From the NCBI GenBank assembly GCA_003602415.1, contig QQSK01000002.1, positions 9,993 through 73,992 of the forward strand: a stretch of DNA of 64,000 nt, written 5' to 3'. The position numbers were made by a program, and so were the translations under genes. Below the pieces are notes generated by a model. That model made no database searches. It worked only from the letters and a program-made list of their open reading frames with translations, and was not told the DNA's origin. This document shows positions 53,803 through 62,158 of this stretch, one piece after another (position 1 is the first letter of the stretch; each line of letters starts with the position of its first letter). This DNA comes from Candidatus Poseidoniales archaeon (GTDB lineage: Archaea; Thermoplasmatota; Poseidoniia; Poseidoniales; Poseidoniaceae).

Positions 53803-56130
53803 ATGGGACTTGACATGCAGAGGAGGTGGATTGCATTAATCGCACTATTGTGCATTGTAATTCCTTCCATCAGTCCATTGATTTCAAACGCATCTGGTGA
53901 AGATGAAATTTATGAAGCTGGGTTTGTAGAATGGGATGTCAATAATTTGCATCGCATCTACATCAGTGGGCCTGAAAATGATGTTAATTTAACACGCGAT
54001 TATCAAGGGGCTGCGATGGGTAATGTTCTGATTCGAACCGGTCAGAGTGCTTCAGTTGGTCCTCTTTCCATGCCTCCATTGGAAATGGGATTCAACGGCA
54101 CATTTGAGATTTCGACCTACGTTGCAGCCTATGTTCAAGCAGGAACTGGTTTTCCTTTGGCCCAATGTAGGACTAACAACCCTGTAACAATAGACACACA
54201 AGTTCAGATTGGAGACTTTTCATATTCAGGCTCGATTACAGAATTCGTTTACGAATCAGCTGCTGATGCTCATAACATGAGTACAACTGTTGAAATTGCA
54301 AATATCACCGCTAGGCCAGGAGACATAATCACATATTCCATGTCTGCGTCAACAAGTTGTCCAGCCAGTATCAATATTGAATGGGGAGGAGATGGAGAGT
54401 TTGCAGGTGGAATTGTCATTCAAGGAAACCTATTTGCTCCAGAAGTTGAAGTTACTGTTGATGATTCAAGTCTTGCTCATATTCAGTTAGTTGCCACTTT
54501 ACCATGGGGATTTGATGACCTTGACCAAGATTTCACTTCGATGAATATCTTTGGTCCTGTTCAGCCGGATGAGAAAAGAATCTACGATGAGGATATGCGT
54601 CCAGAAGGATTCACTGCTAGTAGCCCATATGTCGAAAGAACCGATGACATGGGGAGACCTTCCAAGGTATTTACCGGTAAAAACAAGTTACCAGCTGGAG
54701 ATAATGTGCTGATTGTTTGCTTGAAGACTGTGGATACTGGAATAAATGGAATTGCTGGTAAAAATTGTGATCATGAAGGAATTATCAGATTCAATGTCGA
54801 ATCGGAAGATGAACCAATGGCTAGTGCCTTCTTGTGGCTTTCAATTTCAGGCTTTGTTGCAATAATCGCATATCTTGTAGCACAGATAAGGCAAGGAATT
54901 CTACTTCCTTTGCCTCTCATGGCTGCTTTGGTAGTGATGGCAATTCTCATGATTCCTTTAGCTAGTAGTATCCCCGATTTAGGTGGTGAAGAGATTGTTG
55001 CTGATGATGCTAGAGCACCATCATTTATTCTTCATCAAAATGGAAACGGTTCTGTTTCATTAGATGAATTATTAGATGGAAAAGAAGCGGTAATTATTGG
55101 AATCACATTGCCCGCATCTAGTAATGCAGTCGACCAAACTAAGCAGATTGAAAATGCTGCAGATAGATTAGGAGATCGAGTTAGTGCAGTGCAAATCGTC
55201 ACTGGAGAAAATGTTAGGATGGACGATTTAGATACTATTGCGCAAATTACCAATGCTTCATGGCCTATCTTGATTGATGATGGAGAGAGTAGGTTTGCTA
55301 ATCGAATGCCGCTTGGAGTTTCAGATTCGATTGTTGTTATCGATTCCTCAGGTCATGTAACTTATTCAGCAGCAGGTTCTGCAAGTTCTGAAGATATAAT
55401 TGAGGCGGTCGAGGATATCGGTTTGGGAGGTCAGCAATCTTTGTCAGCAACTCTTGGGTTATTTTGGGGACCAGGTCTTGCCATGCTATTGGTAGCATTA
55501 CCTCGCAAAAAATACGAATTACCCGAAGAACCTCTAATCCCTGGCTCATTGTGGGGAAGTGTTGCATTAGCAGGCGGATTTGGATTCCTTATGGTAAATT
55601 TCGTATCATTGGTGATGGCTTTTATTCCGGGTGATAATGATCTTAGAACTTGGGTAGATTTGGCATTGGTTGTGTGGTTTGTTAGTGCTGCTATTCGAGC
55701 AGCAATGATTGGAACACCACGTGAAGTCAAATTCTTTGCCAAGAAATTGCATAACCGATATTCCAAAGGCTTCAGAGAATGGAGAGACATTGAAGATGTT
55801 GAAAGAGACCTTCTAATCGGATTCTGGATGGGTTGGTTCATTTGGCTTGCACATCCTGCATTATTGCCACAGGGAGTTGCTGCTCTAACAATGACTGGTG
55901 GAATCAATTACATATTTGGACCATTCATGCTACTAGTACACATTTTAGTCGCTGGTTTGTTGACTTTGATTATCAGATTTGTAGCATCATGGGGTGGCTC
56001 TGTATCTCAGGCATTCGGTTCCTTTGGTGCCAGACCATTTTCGCAAGCTCTAGGCTGGGCATTGATTCCAATCTCTCTGTGGGCGCTTGCGAATGGAATG
56101 ATTCATGCTTACAACATTGGAATGTTCTGA
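53803..56130 (+). CDS. Membrane protein with extracellular domain and thioredoxin-like domain lacking the CxxC
   Basis: 775 residues. Signal peptide (RRWIALIALLCIVIPSIS), an extracellular beta domain to about residue 335, two transmembrane helices, then a redoxin-like segment (about 400-545): LLDGKEAVIIGITLPASSNAVDQ, ASWPILIDDGESRFANRMPLG and VVIDSSGHVTYSAAGS look like AhpC/thioredoxin strands, but the usual Cys site is PASSN. About six further transmembrane helices end the protein. ATG at 53803 is used; 53815 is possible. DUF92 lies 24 nt upstream and DUF2071 follows at once, so these may be one unit. Confidence 0.72.
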   Translation: MGLDMQRRWIALIALLCIVIPSISPLISNASGEDEIYEAGFVEWDVNNLHRIYISGPENDVNLTRDYQGAAMGNVLIRTGQSASVGPLSMPPLEMGFNGTFEISTYVAAYVQAGTGFPLAQCRTNNPVTIDTQVQIGDFSYSGSITEFVYESAADAHNMSTTVEIANITARPGDIITYSMSASTSCPASINIEWGGDGEFAGGIVIQGNLFAPEVEVTVDDSSLAHIQLVATLPWGFDDLDQDFTSMNIFGPVQPDEKRIYDEDMRPEGFTASSPYVERTDDMGRPSKVFTGKNKLPAGDNVLIVCLKTVDTGINGIAGKNCDHEGIIRFNVESEDEPMASAFLWLSISGFVAIIAYLVAQIRQGILLPLPLMAALVVMAILMIPLASSIPDLGGEEIVADDARAPSFILHQNGNGSVSLDELLDGKEAVIIGITLPASSNAVDQTKQIENAADRLGDRVSAVQIVTGENVRMDDLDTIAQITNASWPILIDDGESRFANRMPLGVSDSIVVIDSSGHVTYSAAGSASSEDIIEAVEDIGLGGQQSLSATLGLFWGPGLAMLLVALPRKKYELPEEPLIPGSLWGSVALAGGFGFLMVNFVSLVMAFIPGDNDLRTWVDLALVVWFVSAAIRAAMIGTPREVKFFAKKLHNRYSKGFREWRDIEDVERDLLIGFWMGWFIWLAHPALLPQGVAALTMTGGINYIFGPFMLLVHILVAGLLTLIIRFVASWGGSVSQAFGSFGARPFSQALGWALIPISLWALANGMIHAYNIGMF

Positions 56131-56139
56131 GTGTTTCTT

Positions 56140-56898
56140 ATGGCTAGAAGTATCGATAGGAGCCATGTTCCATTTCCTATGCCAAATAGGAAACATGCAT
56201 TGGTGCAGGAATGGAGAAATCTGACTTTCATGCACTGGGAGGTCGACAAAGAAACCTTGGCAAAGCATATTCCTGAAGGCTTGGAAATTGATTTGTTTGA
56301 AGGAAAGGCATATGTCGGAACTATACCATTTGAAATGCGTAATGTCAGACCAAGACTTCTTCCTGCAGTACCGGGGATTTCTACATTTCCGGAATTTAAT
56401 GTTCGCACCTATGTAAAGAGGGATAATGTTCCAGGAATACTATTTTTGACCCTTGAGGCTCAAAGCAAGATCACCTGTTGGCATGCTCCACGAAAATATG
56501 GTCTTCCATATCGATATGCAAAATGTCACTTATCTTTTCAGAAAAAGCAGCCTGAAGTTCATGAAGGAATGTACTATTGGAAATCAAAACGAACAAGTGA
56601 TGGTGTAAGTCTTGAAGGAAAGTGTTCATTGAAGGGAAATGTAAGACAGGCCGAGAAAAACTCACTTGAGTATTTCTTGTTTGAGAGATATTCGTTGTAT
56701 ACAGAGCACAGAGGTAAACTACACATGGCATATACTTTGCATGAGCCTTGGACCTACCAAGATGCTGAAGTTTCTATCTCAGAGAATTCTCTGACCAAAT
56801 CATTTGATTTAGGAATTGATGTAATGAAGCCTGAATACGTGCATGCATCTTCGGGAGTATATGTTCACACTTGGTCCATTGAGGAGGTTAAGCGATGA
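56140..56898 (+). CDS. DUF2071-family protein
   Basis: 252 residues. The N-terminus MHWEVDKETLAKHIPEGLEI followed by FEGKAYVGTIPFEM is the DUF2071 (YqjF) signature, a fold related to acetoacetate decarboxylase, and FPEFNVRTYVKRDNVPGILF and CWHAPRKYGLPYRYAKCHLS continue it. The function of this family is not established. The ATG at 56140 (or GTG at 56131) is 9 nt after the upstream stop; its own stop overlaps the DCC protein start by four bases. Confidence 0.9.
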   Translation: MARSIDRSHVPFPMPNRKHALVQEWRNLTFMHWEVDKETLAKHIPEGLEIDLFEGKAYVGTIPFEMRNVRPRLLPAVPGISTFPEFNVRTYVKRDNVPGILFLTLEAQSKITCWHAPRKYGLPYRYAKCHLSFQKKQPEVHEGMYYWKSKRTSDGVSLEGKCSLKGNVRQAEKNSLEYFLFERYSLYTEHRGKLHMAYTLHEPWTYQDAEVSISENSLTKSFDLGIDVMKPEYVHASSGVYVHTWSIEEVKR

Positions 56899-57278
56899 AT
56901 GAACGTGATTTCCTTCTTCTGGATGGAGATTGTGGTCTATGTCATAGACTGGCGACATTCATTGACAAGAGATTGGCTAAAGGACAAGATTTGGGATACA
57001 GACCTATATTGTCAGATGATGCTCAAGCGATGATTTCTAAATTCCCGAAGAGGCAACAAGATGCTGATTCTGTCTATCTAATTCGCAATGGGAAATCATA
57101 CATTCGATCTGCTGCCGGAATTAGATGTCTACTATACATGAAATGGTATTATTCTATGTGGTTCCCATTGCTTTGGCTAATTCCTTTACCGATTAGAGAC
57201 ATAGGGTACAGAATTATTGCCAAGTATCGACACAGATTTTTCAAGCAACCTACTGAGTGTTTATTCAGAGTCGATTGA
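56895..57278 (+). CDS. DCC-family thiol-disulfide oxidoreductase-like protein (DUF393)
   Basis: 127 residues with the DCC motif at the N-terminus (LLLDGDCGLCHRLATFIDKR), then SVYLIRNGKSYIRSAAGIRC and a hydrophobic stretch LLWLIPLPIRDIGYRIIAK. The family has a predicted thioredoxin-like fold with CxxC. ATGA overlap with the DUF2071 gene shows translational coupling. Function unproven. Confidence 0.9.
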   Translation: MNERDFLLLDGDCGLCHRLATFIDKRLAKGQDLGYRPILSDDAQAMISKFPKRQQDADSVYLIRNGKSYIRSAAGIRCLLYMKWYYSMWFPLLWLIPLPIRDIGYRIIAKYRHRFFKQPTECLFRVD

Positions 57279-57280
57279 TT

Positions 57281-57289
57281 GTTTATTTT
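57281..57289 (+). terminator. T-rich terminator candidate after DCC gene
   Basis: Immediately after the DCC stop the plus strand reads TGTTTATTTTTCCC, an oligo-T stretch suitable for archaeal termination. The next gene has a much higher AT content, suggesting a transcription boundary here. Not provable by eye. Confidence 0.35.
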
Positions 57290-57341
57290 TCCCAAAAAAA
57301 CCGGGTAAAGTCTCTTTAAGTTGAAATTATTATTTTTTCTC

Positions 57342-57998
57342 ATGGGCAATAGTAAATGCAAGCATGAAAATTGCAATGCACTGGAATATAGAACAAGCGG
57401 TTATTGTCTTAAACACAAAAAGGCTGCTCCAGAGTCTATCTTCATAGTCACTTCTAATTTGGATGAAGAAGGAAATCAAATCCAAAAAAATAATCACCAA
57501 TCCTCAGACAATGTCGTAAATAACAAAAGTGATTATTCATCCAAACAAATTATTTTACCACTTAAACCAAGTTCAGGTAATGCGACAGCTGGGATTCTTG
57601 GCATTTCTGGATTTTGTTTTTTGATACTAGTCATAAATATAGATGAGATTCTGTTTGGTGATGGTGAAATATTTTGTTGGATTTGTTGTGGAGGATTATT
57701 TACGATAATTTTCATATTACTAAACTATTCAAATGCAAAGTCAAAATATGACAATGCTCGTGAAAAAGTGGTAATGGAAAAATTGGAAACAACAAAAAGT
57801 GAACAAAGGATTCCAAAGAAGCCATCTGTTGCTTTAAGTTTCTTGAATGGTTTGTTTTTGATTTTGGCGATAATATTCATATTTAATGATGATATGATTT
57901 TCATTTCATTCCTGTTTGGCACATTATTCTTGGTAACCTTCGTAGCTATATCGAGTGCGAATCGAGAATGGCAAAAATTCATCGACAATCATCTTTAG
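57342..57998 (+). CDS. Membrane protein with N-terminal Cys/His knuckle, unknown function
   Basis: 218 residues. The first 25 carry a possible zinc knuckle, CKHENCNALEYRTSGYCLKH, then a polar Asn/Ser-rich linker, two transmembrane helices (about 75-95 and 100-125), a charged coiled-coil-like segment (SKYDNAREKVVMEKLETTKS) and two more helices near the end. The region is distinctly more AT-rich than its neighbours (many AAT/AAA/ATT codons). ATG at 57342 is preferred to an upstream start. No family recognised; recent acquisition is possible. Confidence 0.62.
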   Translation: MGNSKCKHENCNALEYRTSGYCLKHKKAAPESIFIVTSNLDEEGNQIQKNNHQSSDNVVNNKSDYSSKQIILPLKPSSGNATAGILGISGFCFLILVINIDEILFGDGEIFCWICCGGLFTIIFILLNYSNAKSKYDNAREKVVMEKLETTKSEQRIPKKPSVALSFLNGLFLILAIIFIFNDDMIFISFLFGTLFLVTFVAISSANREWQKFIDNHL

Positions 57999-58050
57999 AT
58001 TTAATTATTTAATAACCAAATACAAAATCTGCTATGATCTCGAAAATTGA

Positions 58051-58845
58051 TTATTCTTCGTTATCGTTATTGGCCAAAATCAATTGCTTCAGTTCTGCAA
58101 CTTCATCCCTTAGTTCGTTGATTAAACCTGAAATCCCTTCATCATCGCCACCTTCTTCAATAGATGCCATTGTATTCGTAAATACCGCAATGAACATGTT
58201 AAGGAATGTGAATGAGGTGCTAATGATGAAACTGACAAAGAAAAATGCAGCCCACCATCCTTGCTCATCAATAATCAATCTAGCAATTCCATTAGACCAA
58301 GACTCCAATGTCATAACTTGGAATAATGAATAAAGAGACAGACCTAAACTACCAAAGTAGGTTTCTCCTGCAGGACCTCCATCTGAAAACATCATTGTTG
58401 CTAGTACTGAAAACACATAGATAACAATACAAAGCAACCAACTAATTGCTGCAATACCTCTCAATGAACGAAGCATTGCTTCAACCATTCTCTGCATCTC
58501 AGGCATACTGGAAACCAACCTCAGAGCTCTGAAAACTCTGAATACACGAAGAGTGCTTAATGGACCAGTAGTTGGTGCCAATGAAACCAGGATAATGACA
58601 AAATCAAAATTGTTCCATGGGTCACTAAAGAATTTGTAACTATGCCCATATAATCTAATTACCAATTCAATTATGAAAATCCATAGAATTATTGTATCTG
58701 CAAGATGAAGAGTGTCCATAATTTCATCAGGCCAATCAAAAGTTTCCAATCCAATAGTAACAGCATTTATCACAATCAAAATCAAAATGAAATATTGAAA
58801 TTTCAGATTCTCAGAAATTTGATAGCACTTCTCACGGTAATTCAT
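58051..58845 (-). CDS. Voltage-gated sodium channel, bacterial (BacNav) type
   Basis: 264 residues, six transmembrane helices, one pore domain (tetramer expected). S4 voltage sensor has four arginines at three-residue spacing (R100, R103, R106, R109 in LRVFRVFRALRLV). The selectivity filter is TLESWSNG (179-186), matching TLESWAS/TLESWSM of NaChBac and NavAb, which predicts Na+ selectivity. The C-terminus after S6 has a polar neck and a heptad coiled coil (ISGLINELRDEVAELKQLIL), as in NavAb. Length agrees with NaChBac (274). Co-directional with, and 22 nt after, the EF-hand membrane protein gene. Role may be Na+-driven motility or excitability; inferred. Confidence 0.9.
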   Translation of the reverse strand: MNYREKCYQISENLKFQYFILILIVINAVTIGLETFDWPDEIMDTLHLADTIILWIFIIELVIRLYGHSYKFFSDPWNNFDFVIILVSLAPTTGPLSTLRVFRVFRALRLVSSMPEMQRMVEAMLRSLRGIAAISWLLCIVIYVFSVLATMMFSDGGPAGETYFGSLGLSLYSLFQVMTLESWSNGIARLIIDEQGWWAAFFFVSFIISTSFTFLNMFIAVFTNTMASIEEGGDDEGISGLINELRDEVAELKQLILANNDNEE

Positions 58846-58867
58846 AATTACACCTAATCCTTCAAAA

Positions 58868-60385
58868 TTAAATCATTTCACTCGATTCTAAAACCGGTCT
58901 CTTCAAACTAGGAGAGAAATCAACCAATTTAGCCCAGACTGTAATTTCATCTCCTTCTTTGTGACTGAGTATCTTTTCATCAAAGGCTACTGGAATTTTG
59001 ATGACTCCCACATATGGTCCACCATCGATTAAACCATGAACGGATTGACCGCTACGATAAACTGGGTCTCCAATCAGTGTACGTTCCATCTTTTGGATCT
59101 TCAAATTGACTAGGAATTCACTGGTTTGTGTTTCCATCAATGTGCGTCTTTCACTTGAGAATTTAGCTTCTTCCATCTGCAAAATAAATCTTTCAAGATC
59201 TGTGTCAATACCCTCAGATAAATCTCCTTCTGAAGAATGTAGTTCCTCTACAGAATGTGCTTCATTTTCTTGATGGATTCTCGCTTCTTCCTCTGCCTGT
59301 AATCTAGCGGCTTCTTCGGCTTGCAATCTTGCATCTTCCTCGGCTTGTAATGTAGCTGATTCGTCTTGCTGTGAATCGTCATGTTCAACATCAACTATTG
59401 ACTCATCTAATTCCACTTCTTCCAGAACATTATCAATTTCATCATCGCTATATTCACCTTCAGATTCTAATTCAAATCCTAAATGTACCCACATCTGATT
59501 CAATTCGTTTTCATCGAGTTTGCCATCACCATTTGAATCGAATTGTTTGATTGCATCGGTTACAATAAATGCAGGGACGGCAAATCCTGTTGCTGCAGTC
59601 ATTGCTCCCGCAATTTCAGTAGCGTCTAACTTTCCATCCTTGTTGAAATCTGCGACCTCCATCAGAATCTGTGGAGTTAGGTTGCGTTCTTTGATTTGCT
59701 TAGAAATTTGGTCGAGAACTACATTGTGAGCAACTTCTGTTGCAGTTTCTCCTGATTCATTAGCAGGTATTCTAGAATTGATTTCATACTTGCCCTGTTC
59801 AATATTCTCTTGTAATTTCTGCCTTCCCTGTTCACGTAATTCTTCTGCTCTGGCTACTGCCTTCTCTCGACTACTTTGAATAATTCTTGATGTGGCCACA
59901 CCCGCTATTCCACCAGCTGCAGCAATCGCACCAAGTTTTAGTCCTTTTTTGGCAATATCAGAATTGTGTAATGCCTCAATCTTTTGAGTTCTTGAACCAC
60001 TATCAAATCCATACGCACTAGATAGAACATCCAATTCAGATTGTTCGAGTTGTTCCAATGGTTTACCATCTCTAACCTGCTTGATCACTCTAGACAAAAT
60101 CTGATTTGACGGGTTGTTATAGTCGGCGGCTGATGCTTGAACATTTTCAGCACCCTGAGTCATCCATTTCCATTCACCTGAACTATCTTGCTTGAGAACC
60201 ATTTTACCATCTGAACTAACAGCTGAGCCAGAGGATGCGACTGAACCTGCAACAAGACCAAATATGCCGAATAAGCAACAAAATGTACCTAATCCTGGAG
60301 ATAAAGCGGTCAAGAAGAAACTACCTGCAATCAATACCCAACTGCTAGATTTAATCCAACTTAGAGGATTATCTTCTCCCGACAT
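58868..60385 (-). CDS. Membrane protein with EF-hand pair and coiled coil
   Basis: 505 residues. Residues 12-48 form two membrane segments (SWVLIAGSFFLTALSPGLG; CCLFGIFGLVAGSVASS), a further Gly/Ala-rich helix follows (LGAIAAAGGIAGVATS), then two canonical EF-hand loops, DFNKDGKLDATE and DSNGDGKLDENE, about 38 residues apart. A long acidic stretch and a repeat of ARLQAEE/AEEEAR predict a coiled coil, and the last about 110 residues form a beta-rich domain (DPVYRSGQSVHGLIDGG). Gene order and a 22-nt gap suggest co-transcription with the sodium channel; a Ca2+-linked regulator is an inference. Family otherwise not recognised. Confidence 0.78.
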   Translation of the reverse strand: MSGEDNPLSWIKSSSWVLIAGSFFLTALSPGLGTFCCLFGIFGLVAGSVASSGSAVSSDGKMVLKQDSSGEWKWMTQGAENVQASAADYNNPSNQILSRVIKQVRDGKPLEQLEQSELDVLSSAYGFDSGSRTQKIEALHNSDIAKKGLKLGAIAAAGGIAGVATSRIIQSSREKAVARAEELREQGRQKLQENIEQGKYEINSRIPANESGETATEVAHNVVLDQISKQIKERNLTPQILMEVADFNKDGKLDATEIAGAMTAATGFAVPAFIVTDAIKQFDSNGDGKLDENELNQMWVHLGFELESEGEYSDDEIDNVLEEVELDESIVDVEHDDSQQDESATLQAEEDARLQAEEAARLQAEEEARIHQENEAHSVEELHSSEGDLSEGIDTDLERFILQMEEAKFSSERRTLMETQTSEFLVNLKIQKMERTLIGDPVYRSGQSVHGLIDGGPYVGVIKIPVAFDEKILSHKEGDEITVWAKLVDFSPSLKRPVLESSEMI

Positions 60386-60424
60386 GGTCACACGATGCCG
60401 AATGTAGTCATGAACTTGATGCCG

Positions 60425-61678
60425 TCACGGCCACCTTGCCTTGGGCCATTCTTCTGGGTTGCCATGATTCCATGAAATCGTACACAATGCTGTTTCAATT
60501 TGAGCTAAATCTTGGTATCCTCTCTCGATTTGAATTCTGAACAGCCATTCTTTCAAGCGACCCAATCTTATACCGGGTCCTAAACCAGTCTTTTCCATAA
60601 TCCAATCACCATCGATTAAGCACTCGATATTTGTTGGATATTGTAATGCTTTTTTGATTAGATCAATATTCTTGCCCATTGAATCTAGTAAATCACCATG
60701 GGTCAAAACTTCTTCTCCGAGTTCGTTTCTATATAATCTCAATTCGTTAGCATCAGGATAATTGTGGATTAAAAAATGAAGTTTTTTGGTTCTTGAGAAT
60801 GTATTTTTAGAAACCTTCAACCTTTTCAAAATATCATCAATCTCGTTAGATTTCAATTTTAAAAACATCATTGATAATCTTGCTTCTAAATCAGGTTCAA
60901 GTTTTGAAATGTTATCGATTAAATCAAGAGAGATAGGGTATCCAATAATTGCACCTAAGACTCCATCTCGGTTCATTCTCGAAAGTATAACATGCGCATT
61001 TTTACCAATAATAATTCGCTTTAATTCTGCCCAAATTCGTTCAATAGAAACCATCGCTAACATAGATCTATGTTCCACCAAGGCATCTGATAATTCGTTA
61101 TCAGGGAACCAAACTCCGTTTTGTGAGCGATCCATAAATCGGTACGCTCGCATTATCCTCAATCCGTCTTCAGACAGTCTTTGTGAGGCTTTGCCTACAG
61201 CTCGCAAATTTCCATTTTGTAAATCGATTCTTCCTTTGTATGGGTCGTGTAATAATTCTCTAGCACAATCATAAGCCATAGAATTCATAGTGAAATCTCT
61301 CCTAGAAAGGTCGACTGCAAGGCTATCCCCCCATTCTACAGCATCTGGTCTCCTTCCATCTCCATACCCTGTTTCTGTCCTAAGAGTAGTTATTTCAAAC
61401 AATGATTCTCCGCTCTTTACAGTAATAGTTCCAAATCTTTCACCTGTTGGAATAGTATCCTCAAAGGACTCAATTATCTGTTGTGGCGTGGCATTAGTAC
61501 AGATGTCATATTCAGAGGGAATAGTTCCTAAAATACAATCACGAACGGCTCCACCAACTACCCAGGCACCATATCCGCCGGCACATAATACATCGAGTAC
61601 ATGTCGCAAGTCATCGTTTTGAGGTATTAGAGAAGGGAAATGTTCTCCAGCAACATCTGCAAGAAGACCCTCCTCCAT
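60425..61678 (-). CDS. cca: tRNA nucleotidyltransferase (CCA-adding), bacterial-type class II
   Basis: 417 residues. Class II polymerase-beta head: GYGAWVVGGAVRDCILG, SEYDICTNATPQQI (the second Asp pair reads E-Y-D), GTITVK then FEITTLRTETGYGDGRRP, and SRRDFTMNSMAYD; then the RNA-binding helical body (LSEDGLRIMRAYRFMD). Archaea normally use class I CCA enzymes, so this resembles a bacterial acquisition or a poly(A)-polymerase-like paralogue. The three tRNA genes in this window lack encoded CCA, so a CCA-adding enzyme is needed in the cell. ATG at 61678 is preferred to an upstream TTG. Divergent from the ParB-like gene 60 nt away. Confidence 0.85.
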   Translation of the reverse strand: MEEGLLADVAGEHFPSLIPQNDDLRHVLDVLCAGGYGAWVVGGAVRDCILGTIPSEYDICTNATPQQIIESFEDTIPTGERFGTITVKSGESLFEITTLRTETGYGDGRRPDAVEWGDSLAVDLSRRDFTMNSMAYDCARELLHDPYKGRIDLQNGNLRAVGKASQRLSEDGLRIMRAYRFMDRSQNGVWFPDNELSDALVEHRSMLAMVSIERIWAELKRIIIGKNAHVILSRMNRDGVLGAIIGYPISLDLIDNISKLEPDLEARLSMMFLKLKSNEIDDILKRLKVSKNTFSRTKKLHFLIHNYPDANELRLYRNELGEEVLTHGDLLDSMGKNIDLIKKALQYPTNIECLIDGDWIMEKTGLGPGIRLGRLKEWLFRIQIERGYQDLAQIETALCTISWNHGNPEEWPKARWP

Positions 61679-61738
61679 AGATAGTGTCACACTCACCCTT
61701 TCCAAAGCATTATCCCATACATCTGCTTCGATTATGCT

Positions 61739-62158
61739 ATGTCGTGGGAAGCAGATGATGTCACATTGGTCAATATTGAATGGCTAAAGCCCCATGAAGA
61801 AATCAAAATCAAAAATCGAGACAAGTTGTTAGATATGACCAAAAGATGGGGAGGATTTACCAAACCGCTTCTCGTAGATTCACAAACAGGATCGATTTTA
61901 GATGGACATCATAGATACTCAGTGGCATTATCACTGGAACTGAAAAGAGTTCCTGTAATCTTGATTGATTATTTGGAAGATGATGAAATCACTGTTGATG
62001 TTTGGCCAGGTTGTGGCCTACAAAGTATTTCCAAGCAAGATGTAATCAACATGTGCTTGAGTGAAGAACTGTATCCTCCAAAGACTAGCAAACACACAAT
62101 TGCAAACCACATGCCCCCAATTCATGTGTTGCTTGATGATTTATCCCGTTCAGAATAA
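61739..62158 (+). CDS. ParB/sulfiredoxin-fold protein, SerK-like
   Basis: 139 residues: VNIEWLKPHEEIKIKNRDKL, FTKPLLVDSQTGSILDGHHR and RYSVALSLELKRVPVILIDY form the ParB-like N-terminal domain with the DGHHR signature. The same fold is used by free serine kinase (SerK, ADP- or ATP-dependent) in Thermococcales and SbnI in staphylococci, so a small-molecule kinase is more likely than chromosome partitioning. There is no DNA-binding HTH. Its stop abuts the convergent M61 gene. Confidence 0.72.
   Translation: MSWEADDVTLVNIEWLKPHEEIKIKNRDKLLDMTKRWGGFTKPLLVDSQTGSILDGHHRYSVALSLELKRVPVILIDYLEDDEITVDVWPGCGLQSISKQDVINMCLSEELYPPKTSKHTIANHMPPIHVLLDDLSRSE

Noticed and set aside
55431..55907. 158-codon minus-strand frame inside the gene at 53803
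   Set aside because: Shadow of a long membrane-protein gene; Asn/Pro-rich with no sensible start or neighbour context.
60786..61274. 162-codon plus-strand frame inside the CCA enzyme gene
   Set aside because: The minus-strand frame carries clear enzyme motifs; the other is its shadow.
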